Of a stretch of DNA of 10,588 nucleotides, positions 1 through 6,158 are shown in pieces (the first letter of the stretch is position 1; each line of letters opens with the position of its first letter). Under the pieces are notes generated by a model. It was not told the DNA's origin. It searched no databases and was given only the letters and a program-made list of their open reading frames with translations. This DNA comes from CAZAGD01 sp049699975 (lineage in GTDB: Bacteria; Desulfobacterota; SM23-61). The position numbers and the translations under genes were made by a program. The stretch lies in NCBI GenBank assembly GCA_049699975.1, contig JBNAWB010000128.1, forward strand, positions 1-10,588. Reading direction: 5' to 3'.

Positions 1-1
1 A

Positions 2-129
2 TTATTAATGAGAGCATTAAATAAATGACATCTGCTGTTCTTAACCCCTCACCCTAACCCTCTCCCCACGCCTGGGGGGAGGGGAGGGTGGGGGAATAAG
101 TGTAAATATTTAATTGCTCCGAGTAATAA
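2..129 (+). repeat. MITE-like palindromic element, left copy
   Basis: About 128 bp, repeated in inverted orientation at 2837-2986. Its two ends are imperfect terminal inverted repeats of about 23 bp: the left end reads TTATTAATGAGAGCA and the reverse complement of the right end reads TTATTACTCGGAGCA, both followed by TTAAATA after a 0-1 base offset. The middle (about 46-97) is a GC-rich hairpin whose C-rich and G-rich arms resemble the CCCTCACCCTAACCC-type REP words seen in many environmental genomes. There is no coding capacity. The copy lies at the window edge, so the exact outer end and any target-site duplication cannot be judged. The inner end is 36 bases upstream of the NifS-like start codon. 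Confidence 0.85.
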
Positions 130-165
130 ATATGATTATTTATAAACTTCTATAAGAGGCACTTT

Positions 166-1398
166 ATGAGAAAAGTGTATTTGGATAACCAATCGGCAAC
201 CCAGATTGACGAGCGGGTATACAACGAGATGATCCCATACTTAAGGGAAAACTATGGTAATGCCCAGAGCCTGCATACGCCTGGTGCCAAAGCAAAAGAG
301 GCCCTTGAAAAAGCACGTAAGCAGGTCTCTGAATTAATCTCCTGCTTAGAGGAGGAAATTTATTTTACTTCCTGCGGTTCTGAATCAAACAATCTGGCAA
401 TAAAAGGCGTTGCCCAAGCCTACGGTCAAAAAGGTAGGCACATAATTGTTTCTGAGATCGAACATTTTTCAGTTTTGTATTCGGCACGCAGGCTGAGTCA
501 GGCAGGATTCGAAATTACCTATCTCCCTGTTGATAAATACGGCATTGTTTCGCCTGCAGATCTAAAAAATGCCTTAAAGCCAGATACAATACTTGTTTCC
601 ATCCAACATGCCAACCCCGAAATAGGAACAATACAACCAATTGAAGAAATATCGAAGATGGTTCATGAAAAGGGGGTCCTTTTTCATGTAGACGCAGTGT
701 GCACTGCTGGAATAATTCCAATTGATGTAAATAAGCTCGGCGTTGATTTAATGACATTTTCGGGTTCCCAGTTTTATGGCCCTAAGGGCGCGGCCGCACT
801 CTATATCAAGAAAGGAATAAAATTAATTCCTCAAATTGATGGGGGAATACAAGAGAATGGCCTACGAGCAGGAACGGAAAATATTCCCGCAATAGTGGGT
901 TTTGGGAAGGCATGTGAAATTTCCAAGACCGAAATGGAGGAAAATTATCGGAAAATGACTAAGATGCGAGATCGGTTAATTATGGAATTGACTGATAAGA
1001 TAGAATATATATATTTAAATGGCCATCCGCAAAAACGACTTCCCCACAATGTAAACTTTTCAATTGAGTTCATCGAAGGCGAGGGAATGCTTTTACTTCT
1101 TGATGAAAAGGGGATATATGTAACAAGTGGTTCTGCCTGTACATCTAAGGCCCTTAAAATGTCTCACGTGTTGTCCGCCATAAAAGTTGATGCGGCCATT
1201 GCCCAGGGTTCGGTTTTGATGACCCTTTCCAAATACAATACAGATGATGATATTGATTATGTAGTATCCGAATTTCCACCCATAGTGAGGAAGCTGCGTG
1301 ATATGTCTCCATTATATGCATATTTTAAAAAAACTGGAAAAAGGCAAGTGGCTGGTCCTGGAACTGATTATGAACACCGGCCTGAAACTACAGATTAA
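166..1398 (+). CDS. NifS/IscS-like class V PLP-fold protein lacking the PLP lysine
   Basis: 410 residues, full length for IscS-type cysteine desulfurases, and clearly of that family: FTS-GSES near 68, the EIEH motif with His100, FHVDAV with Asp176, GLRAGTEN near 233, the SGSACTS loop with the persulfide cysteine Cys325, and an IscS-like tail (KLRDMSPL). The active site is altered. The SAHK-x-YGPKG motif that carries the Schiff-base lysine reads SGSQFYGPKG, so Gln202 (codon CAG, 769-771) replaces the lysine. The Gln of VDAVQ is Cys179, NNEIG is NPEIG, and the Arg that binds the substrate carboxylate (SIRFSL in IscS) is Leu351. Ordinary cysteine desulfuration is therefore unlikely. Since Cys325 is kept, a persulfide-carrier or scaffold role towards the TusA and DsrE2 encoded next to it is my inference. 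The start has an AAGAGG ribosome site (154-159). No frame damage is seen, so it looks maintained rather than decayed. Confidence 0.9.
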   Translation: MRKVYLDNQSATQIDERVYNEMIPYLRENYGNAQSLHTPGAKAKEALEKARKQVSELISCLEEEIYFTSCGSESNNLAIKGVAQAYGQKGRHIIVSEIEHFSVLYSARRLSQAGFEITYLPVDKYGIVSPADLKNALKPDTILVSIQHANPEIGTIQPIEEISKMVHEKGVLFHVDAVCTAGIIPIDVNKLGVDLMTFSGSQFYGPKGAAALYIKKGIKLIPQIDGGIQENGLRAGTENIPAIVGFGKACEISKTEMEENYRKMTKMRDRLIMELTDKIEYIYLNGHPQKRLPHNVNFSIEFIEGEGMLLLLDEKGIYVTSGSACTSKALKMSHVLSAIKVDAAIAQGSVLMTLSKYNTDDDIDYVVSEFPPIVRKLRDMSPLYAYFKKTGKRQVAGPGTDYEHRPETTD

Positions 1399-1499
1399 CA
1401 AAGTTAATCCCAGTTATTGAATTATATAGGTCATTTTATTAAAATGAGTCAAATGGGCAATAAAAAGTTTAAAAAGTGATCAGGGTAGGAAATAGAAAA

Positions 1500-1970
1500 A
1501 TGAAAGAAAAGATGACCATAATCCTTTTTTCGGGTGAACTTGATAAGGCCATAGCGGCATTTACTCTGGCAACTACGGCGGCCGCAAGTGGGATGAATGT
1601 ATCCATATTTTTCACCTTCTGGGGCCTGAATATTCTTAAAAAATCAAAATTCTCCATAGCCAAATCTCAGAATATTCTTCAGAAGATGTTTAATTTAATG
1701 AGTACTTCCAGGCTTCCTATTTCAAAGTTAAATATGTTAGGGGTTGGCCCCTGGATGATGAAAAAACTGATGAAAAAATCAAGAATGGCATCCCTTGAAG
1801 AATTAATGAATCTGGCGAAAGAACTTCAAGTAAAATACATCGCTTGCACCACCAGTTGCGGTGTGCTCGGACTTTCCAAAGAGAATCTTATTGAGGGGGT
1901 AGATGAATTTGCGGGAGCCTCTACTTATCTAAGTGAGGCAAAAGATGCCAAAATAAACTTATTTATATAA
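1500..1970 (+). CDS. DsrE2-type DsrE/DsrF/DrsH-like sulfur carrier
   Basis: 156 residues. The sequence has the DsrE2 pattern: a beta-strand start TIILFSGELDKA, an Ala-rich helix, the hydrophobic IFFTFWGLN segment (36-44), basic Met/Lys-rich helices in the middle, then IACTTSCGVLG with Cys116 and Cys120, and the family-typical end YLSEAKDAKINLFI. Cys116 matches the cysteine that carries sulfane sulfur in DsrE-type proteins; Cys120 is an additional nearby cysteine. DsrE2 proteins are generally encoded with TusA and a rhodanese in sulfur-oxidation and persulfide-trafficking clusters; here a NifS-like protein takes the rhodanese's place. I chose ATG 1500 because AGGA lies nine bases upstream and the product then starts like its relatives. 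A GTG at 1476 in the same frame would add eight residues that resemble nothing. It lies 101 bases after the NifS-like gene and 8 bases before tusA. Confidence 0.9.
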   Translation: MKEKMTIILFSGELDKAIAAFTLATTAAASGMNVSIFFTFWGLNILKKSKFSIAKSQNILQKMFNLMSTSRLPISKLNMLGVGPWMMKKLMKKSRMASLEELMNLAKELQVKYIACTTSCGVLGLSKENLIEGVDEFAGASTYLSEAKDAKINLFI

Positions 1971-1978
1971 ATACTCCT

Positions 1979-2206
1979 ATGAAAATTGATAGAACTTTAG
2001 ATTGCAGCGGACTATTTTGTCCCATGCCTATCGTGAAAACCAAGCTGGAGCTGGAAAAGATGAAATCAGGCGAAGTGCTTGAAATTTCTGCGGATGACCC
2101 TGGGTTTGAAAAAGACCTGCCGGCCTGGTGCCAAATGACAGGAGAAAAATTTCTTGGTATAAAAAAAGAAGGAAATCTAATAAAAGGATATGTAGAAAAA
2201 AAATGA
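1979..2206 (+). CDS. tusA: TusA-family sulfurtransferase / sulfur carrier
   Basis: 75 residues, the normal size of TusA/SirA-like proteins. The hallmark motif is LDCSGLFCPMP, with the persulfide-bearing cysteine Cys14 in the CPxP signature; Cys9 precedes it and Cys51 (PAWCQMTG) is a third cysteine found in many TusA-like proteins of dissimilatory sulfur metabolism. The alternating beta/alpha pattern (KTKLELEKMKSGEVLEI) is typical. TusA accepts sulfane sulfur from IscS or rhodaneses and passes it on to DsrE-type proteins, tRNA thiolation, heterodisulfide reductase-like or molybdoenzyme maturation pathways. The gene starts 8 bases after dsrE2 without a clear ribosome site, which suggests translational coupling. 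Which relative (TusA, YedF or SirA-like) it is cannot be settled by eye. Confidence 0.92.
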   Translation: MKIDRTLDCSGLFCPMPIVKTKLELEKMKSGEVLEISADDPGFEKDLPAWCQMTGEKFLGIKKEGNLIKGYVEKK

Positions 2207-2213
2207 ACGAATA

Positions 2214-2247
2214 ATTTCCAGCATCAAAAAATGGCAAAGCTGGAAAT
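2214..2247. other. Hairpin downstream of tusA
   Basis: A perfect 9-base inverted repeat ATTTCCAGC / GCTGGAAAT separated by 16 bases, starting 8 bases after the tusA stop codon. No T-run follows on the plus strand, so it is not a standard intrinsic terminator. It may be an mRNA 3' end stabiliser or a protein-binding site. Confidence 0.5.
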
Positions 2248-2303
2248 GGCCCAGATGAAGCAAGCGTATAAATTGCTTTTTGATTTTATATAAAGGAGGC
2301 AAG

Positions 2304-2516
2304 ATGAAAAGCGCTATTATTTGTTCTTTTTTATTATTTTGGTAGTTTTATTTTTTTTCTTTTCTGGCTTTCCCTCAGCCTTGCATCCAGTGTCACCAGA
2401 AAGTAACTCCTGGGCTGGTCAACGATTTTCTCTTGAGTAAGCACCACAAAGCTAAAATCACTTGCGTAGAATGCCATAGAGATCAACATAATAGTTGTAG
2501 TTGGGGACGTCCATAA
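2304..2516 (+). pseudogene. Remnant of a multiheme cytochrome c (HAO/octaheme-like N-terminus)
   Basis: A strong ribosome site (AAGGAGG, 2293-2299) precedes ATG 2304. The frame reads MKSAIICSFLLFW, then an in-frame TAG (2343-2345), then continues with FYFFSFLAFP, PCIQCHQKVTPGLVNDF, KHHKAKITCVECH and ends at TAA 2514. The two CxxCH motifs are c-type haem attachment sites, and His-His in SKHHKAK is a likely haem ligand. The arrangement resembles the start of multiheme cytochromes related to hydroxylamine oxidoreductase. Those have hundreds of residues, while this frame ends after 70 codons and no further CxxCH motif is found up to the downstream repeat. The stop codon splits the secretion signal from the haem part. 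I read it as a decayed gene. A small di-haem protein made by TAG read-through is a less likely alternative. Confidence 0.75.
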
Positions 2517-2836
2517 AATTATAAAATTCTTTTTGATAAGACTTAAAGAAATAGATCAGCAAGCGAATGTCAAAAAGAGAAGATTATTATTAAGACAAAA
2601 CTTATAATCCGGATTTTAAAACTTAAAAAACGCAAATCTTGCGCTTATTGTCTGCCGCATCACCATCTGATCATTAACCTTCTGCTCTCCATTTAAATAT
2701 CCTTTCAAAAGCATGAGAATAATCCTTTTTTATTTTTGCAGATCAGATTTGGAATTTAAAAAAAATCCGTTAAGCATACGAAAAATCATGCTATTTCCTC
2801 CAGATTTATTTATCTCCCGGCATAATTATTTCACAA
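2517..2836. other. AT-rich non-coding stretch
   Basis: About 320 bases between the cytochrome remnant and the right MITE-like copy. I find no start codon with a ribosome site followed by a sensible frame, no CxxCH motif and no RNA gene. A small palindrome CGCAA-ATC-TTGCG lies near 2630. It is probably degraded sequence of the cytochrome gene or its downstream region. Confidence 0.5.
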
Positions 2837-2986
2837 TTATTACTCGGAGCGATTAAATATTTACACTTATTCCCCTTACCCTCCCTTCTCCCCATGCGTG
2901 AGGAGAGGGTTAGGTCGGAATCGACTCGTACCGAGGTGAGGGGTTAAGAACAGCAGATATCATTTATTTAATGCTCTCATTAATAA
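2837..2986 (-). repeat. MITE-like palindromic element, right (inverted) copy
   Basis: The reverse complement matches the element at 2-129 over nearly its whole length, including both terminal repeats, the CTGCTGTTCTTAACCCCTCA block, the C/G-rich hairpin and the GGGGAATAAGTGTAAATATT block. It is about 150 bp because of an additional stretch of about 21 bases (around 2914-2934, containing GAATCGACTCGTACC) inside the GC-rich arm. Otherwise only scattered substitutions separate the two copies. It carries no coding sequence. Confidence 0.85.
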
Positions 2987-3081
2987 CACTAAAGAAAAAA
3001 TACTCTTAAAATTTTTTAGAGGAATTTTTTAGGCGATCGTCATAAGATGAAATAAGATTCTTTAATTGCAAGTGAAGAGAT

Positions 3082-4329
3082 ATGAGTCCCATTTTTTACG
3101 GCTGGTGGATTGTCTTAGCCTGCTTTACCATTGGCCTTTATGTCAGCAGCATCCTCTTCTTTGGCTTCACAGCTTTCATCGATCCCTTAGTCAAAGAGTT
3201 CGGTTGGAGTTATACCCAGGTTTCCTTCGCGGCCAGCTTGCGCGGTCTGGAAATGGGTATCTTCGCTCCCTTAGTAGGCTTCCTCGTCGATCGATTTGGG
3301 TCCAGGAAGCTTATTCTCTCCGGTGTCCTATGCGTAGGTTTCGGCCTCATTCTTCTCAGCTATACCCAATCACTCCTTATGTTTTATGGTGCCTTCTTAC
3401 TCCTTGGTTTTGGCGCCGGAGAATGCACTTCCATTGTCACCATGACTGCCGTGGGCAACTGGTTCAAGAAAAATGTGGGGATAGCCTTTGGGTTTCTTTC
3501 CGCAGGCTTCGGCGCCAGCGGTCTTCTGATACCAATTATCGTTTGGCTCATCGACATCATGCACTGGAGAATGACCCTTATTCTTCTTGGATTAGGCATG
3601 TGGATAATAGGCATTCCATTATCTTTCGTTGTCCGCGATAAGCCAGAAACTTATGGATACCTTCCCGATGGTTTAATCGCCCAGGAAGCTAATGATCGGC
3701 ATGAAAAACAAGTTGAAAGGCCTCTTTCTTTCAAAGATGCTTTAAAGAATAAATCTTTTCTTTTTTTAAACATTGCCGAAGTGATTCGGATGATGCTCGT
3801 TACGGGAGTAGTCACTCATGCCATGCCTTATTTAAATAATATCGGATTATCCAGAACAACAGCGGGTTTGGTCGTAGCTGGAATTCCTCTGACCAGTATT
3901 ATTGGCCGGGTAGGATTTGGATGGCTGGCAGACCACTATCCCAAAAAGGGCATCTTGTTTTTTTCTTTCTTGATTATGGGAGTAGGGATGTTCGCTTTTT
4001 GCTTTCCCCAACAATGGGGAATGATTTTTTTCTTTCTTTTCACCTTCCCGCCTGCCTTTGGTGGCTCCATGGTGCTGCGCGGAGCGATCCTGCAGGAATA
4101 TTTTGGTAGGCATATTTTTGGCAGGATGTTGGGGATTATAATGGGAAGTGCTTCCGTGGGTGGCATAGTCGGCCCAACTCTTGCGGGTTTCGTCTTTGAC
4201 CATACAGGAAAATATCAATATGCTTGGTATGCTTTTTCAGGGTTTATAATCTTGACTTCCTTTTTAGTGCTGCAAATTAAGCCCATTTTATACCATGAAA
4301 AAACGCTAAAGACCGGAGATCAAATTTAA
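3082..4329 (+). CDS. MFS transporter, oxalate/formate antiporter or monocarboxylate type
   Basis: 415 residues with about 12 hydrophobic membrane segments in two halves of six, separated by a polar loop (about 185-222). It begins with YGWWIVLACF, typical of OFA/MCT-like MFS proteins. The loop between helices 2 and 3 holds MFS motif A (GFLVDRFGSRK, 66-76), with its counterpart in the second half (GWLADHYPKKG, 280-290). The RDKPETYGYLPDG stretch after helix 6 is characteristic of this subgroup. Proteins of the group move small carboxylates across the inner membrane with protons or by exchange; the substrate cannot be read from the sequence. It stands alone on the plus strand, immediately right of the MITE-like copy, and converges with the rubredoxin operon. 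The ribosome site is weak (GAAGAG just before ATG). Confidence 0.88.
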   Translation: MSPIFYGWWIVLACFTIGLYVSSILFFGFTAFIDPLVKEFGWSYTQVSFAASLRGLEMGIFAPLVGFLVDRFGSRKLILSGVLCVGFGLILLSYTQSLLMFYGAFLLLGFGAGECTSIVTMTAVGNWFKKNVGIAFGFLSAGFGASGLLIPIIVWLIDIMHWRMTLILLGLGMWIIGIPLSFVVRDKPETYGYLPDGLIAQEANDRHEKQVERPLSFKDALKNKSFLFLNIAEVIRMMLVTGVVTHAMPYLNNIGLSRTTAGLVVAGIPLTSIIGRVGFGWLADHYPKKGILFFSFLIMGVGMFAFCFPQQWGMIFFFLFTFPPAFGGSMVLRGAILQEYFGRHIFGRMLGIIMGSASVGGIVGPTLAGFVFDHTGKYQYAWYAFSGFIILTSFLVLQIKPILYHEKTLKTGDQI

Positions 4330-4565
4330 CTCTGCAATAGCATGGAAAAGAATTAAGGATAATTTTCCTAGCTTCCCGGAAAATGCGGTCCCGGATGCTT
4401 AAAGAGTCATGATAACAGCCAAAGGGGTGAAGACGGTCTTTTCCGTAAATTTGGCTTCTTAGCTAAAAAATAAACCAAAAGCTAAGGCCAGAAAGAGAAT
4501 AAACTTTCTTTGCCGAAGGAGTTGAAAAAAAGGATAGCAGTTTAATTGGAGTACTTTAAAAAAGT
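4330..4565. other. Convergent intergenic region
   Basis: About 236 bases between the MFS gene and the rubredoxin gene. It contains an imperfect inverted repeat (CTTAGCT 4458-4464 / AGCTAAG 4480-4486) that could end or stabilise transcripts from either side, but no T-run makes it a clear terminator. The minus strand has a short hydrophobic reading (KFILFLALAFGLFF) interrupted by stops and without a start, possibly a gene relic. No gene is called. Confidence 0.45.
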
Positions 4566-4727
4566 TTACTCTTCTGGAGAAAAATCCGATTTGCTTGCTC
4601 CGCAAACTGGACAGGTCCAGTTTTCGGGCAGTTTCTCGAAGGGTGTACCGGGAGCTACGCCGTGCTCTGGATCACCAGCTGCAGGGTCATAAATATAGCC
4701 ACAAATATTGCAAGAATATTTTTTCAT
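4566..4727 (-). CDS. Rubredoxin
   Basis: 53 residues, the canonical rubredoxin length. The iron is bound by two CxxC knuckles: CNICG with Cys6/Cys9 and CPVCG with Cys39/Cys42, at exactly the usual spacing. The conserved YIYDPAAGDPEHGVAPGT and LPENWTCP stretches are present. Rubredoxin is a small cytoplasmic one-electron carrier of anaerobes, often serving superoxide reductase, rubrerythrin or rubredoxin:oxygen oxidoreductase. The ribosome site GGAGG (4733-4737) is at good spacing from the ATG. It is the last gene of the minus-strand series, 57 bases after the kinase-like gene. None of its usual oxygen-defence partners is in the window. Confidence 0.97.
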   Translation of the reverse strand: MKKYSCNICGYIYDPAAGDPEHGVAPGTPFEKLPENWTCPVCGASKSDFSPEE

Positions 4728-4784
4728 CTTTGCCTCCAATGATTTTTATTAACCGCATACTTACCCAGGTAATTAACTGCTATT

Positions 4785-5600
4785 TTATTCAGCAGATCCT
4801 GGAAATATGCGCAATTCATTCTTTACCTTATTAATACCACTTAAATTACCCAAAACTTTCTCAACTTCTTCTTTATCCTTAGGAGAAAACACAACTCCAT
4901 AGATTCTCAGGTTGTTATTATCATCTAATTCGTAAAAAATATGCGGGCTTAGCATACCTGTTTCTAATAAAGCTGCTTCCACTCGCCGATTAAGGGAAAG
5001 CATTTCCAGCAAGCGCAGGGATTGTAAGCCACAAGCTTTTATCTCCCCAGCCGTGGCTCCTTCAATAATGACGTTAACTGCCGAGCTCGCACTCAATTTA
5101 TCTGTATTAATGATTAAATCATAAAGCTGCCAATTTTGCCAATCTTCATTAAAAGCAAACCGCATAAACGATCTTTTATTCTGGTCAGAGGCCAAAATGA
5201 TCTTTTCGGCCACTTCTTTATCAACTTTCTTCTCTTCCATGATTCTTTTAATTCTCTCTTCTTTCGAGCCTACAATAAAGACATGGAAAGCACACTCAAA
5301 AGATTGGAGCAAAATCTGGGCGCCTCCTCCAAAAAAGACGATATCTCCTTTTTTAGCTAACTCATATATCACTGCTTGCAATTTATCCAAGTAGACTTTC
5401 GGTCTTTCACTAAAAATTCTATCCATAAGAGAAAAAGGTCTCTCTTCTAATTTTCTTGTTTCTGAAATTAATCCTAATGAAGAAGCAGTGGCCAAAACTT
5501 CTTCATCACCGACAAAATTATAATTTAGCTTTTGAGCTAATTCGCGCGCGATTTTTTCGCCGCCTGTGCCGATCATCTCTGACACGGTAATAAAATTCAT
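4785..5600 (-). CDS. Cytidylate kinase-like P-loop protein with C-terminal BON-like domain
   Basis: 271 residues in two parts. Residues 1-180 match the cytidylate-kinase-like family: VSEMIGTGGEKIARELA is the P-loop region, KGDIVFFGGGAQILL corresponds to the usual VIVGRGA motif, and ERIKRIMEE...ASDQNKRSFMRFAF...WQLYDLIINTDKLS is the lid and C-terminal kinase segment. The arginine of GRGA is a glycine here, and the P-loop lacks the usual Arg after GG, so the catalytic competence and substrate are uncertain. Residues about 200-267 (LNRRVEAALLE...LRIYGVVFSPKDKEEVEKVLGNLSGINKVKNELRI) look like a BON domain, a fold linked to membrane or ligand binding. The ribosome site AGGAGGT (5608-5614) supports ATG 5600. 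It lies 33 bases after yedE-B, so it is probably cotranscribed with the transporter genes. True nucleotide kinase activity is not shown. Confidence 0.82.
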   Translation of the reverse strand: MNFITVSEMIGTGGEKIARELAQKLNYNFVGDEEVLATASSLGLISETRKLEERPFSLMDRIFSERPKVYLDKLQAVIYELAKKGDIVFFGGGAQILLQSFECAFHVFIVGSKEERIKRIMEEKKVDKEVAEKIILASDQNKRSFMRFAFNEDWQNWQLYDLIINTDKLSASSAVNVIIEGATAGEIKACGLQSLRLLEMLSLNRRVEAALLETGMLSPHIFYELDDNNNLRIYGVVFSPKDKEEVEKVLGNLSGINKVKNELRIFPGSAE

Positions 5601-5633
5601 AAATCTACCTCCTGAAAAAAATGTTTTTAATCT

Positions 5634-6158
5634 TTATAGCCCCTTTTCCTCAAACCACCGAAATAAAAATAATCCACCAATAATAAACAAAGGAATGATC
5701 AACCAATGGTTCACGCCAAAAATTTCTGGCCAGGTAATTTTGCCGAAATTCCCCCAAGTTAACACCGTCTCTTTAAGCTTAGGATAGGACTCAGCATAGA
5801 GACCAGCGCCCAATAACATCCCTAAAATCCCCCAGAAGGCATCAAATCTACCTTCGCCAAGAGCTCCGGCAGAAGTTCCCGGACAGTATCCTAATAGACC
5901 CCACCCTATCCCAAAAATCAATCCACCCAAAATTACTCCGCCTAAAATTGTTGGTTTTATAGAAAGTTTAACCAATCCGAAATCTTTTAAAAGATAAATT
6001 CCGACCATGGCCACCATAATGTGTGAAATCATGAATTTCACAATAGTCATATCTTTAAAAAGCAGGGCGGCTAGCTGTTTGTCATAGCGAATTACCATTG
6101 CTTTTTGCAGCAAAAAACCAAAAATGATACCAGTCACAAGTCCGTAAATGAGGATCAT
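5634..6158 (-). CDS. YeeE/YedE-family transporter, C-terminal half protein
   Basis: 174 residues, mostly hydrophobic with about four to five membrane segments. It carries the second signature of the YeeE/YedE (TsuA) family, GWGLLGYCPGTSAGALGEG with Cys92, and the N-terminal GFLLQKA motif. YeeE/YedE proteins are inner-membrane transporters of thiosulfate or related sulfur compounds, in which conserved cysteines line the path. In many bacteria the protein is split into two adjacent half-genes as here. I chose ATG 6158 because it overlaps the upstream stop as ATGA and has GGAGGT nine bases before it. The frame stays open far upstream, but that extension overlaps yedE-A and reads as arginine- and cysteine-rich nonsense. 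It must act with the preceding half. Confidence 0.9.
   Translation of the reverse strand: MILIYGLVTGIIFGFLLQKAMVIRYDKQLAALLFKDMTIVKFMISHIMVAMVGIYLLKDFGLVKLSIKPTILGGVILGGLIFGIGWGLLGYCPGTSAGALGEGRFDAFWGILGMLLGAGLYAESYPKLKETVLTWGNFGKITWPEIFGVNHWLIIPLFIIGGLFLFRWFEEKGL

Noticed and set aside
114..142. Outward promoter at the inner end of the left MITE-like copy (TTGCTC, 17 bases, TATTTA)
   Set aside because: Both boxes match the consensus poorly; any AT-rich sequence would give a similar hit.
1476..1499. GTG start at 1476 for the DsrE2 gene
   Set aside because: ATG 1500 has a better placed ribosome site (AGGA, nine bases) and gives a start that matches the family.
4330..4565. Minus-strand relic with a hydrophobic stretch KFILFLALAFGLFF
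   Set aside because: It is interrupted by TAA codons, has no start codon or ribosome site and could not be assigned to a family.
4595..4834. Plus-strand open frame of 79 codons
   Set aside because: It is the antisense shadow of the rubredoxin gene and the end of the kinase-like gene.
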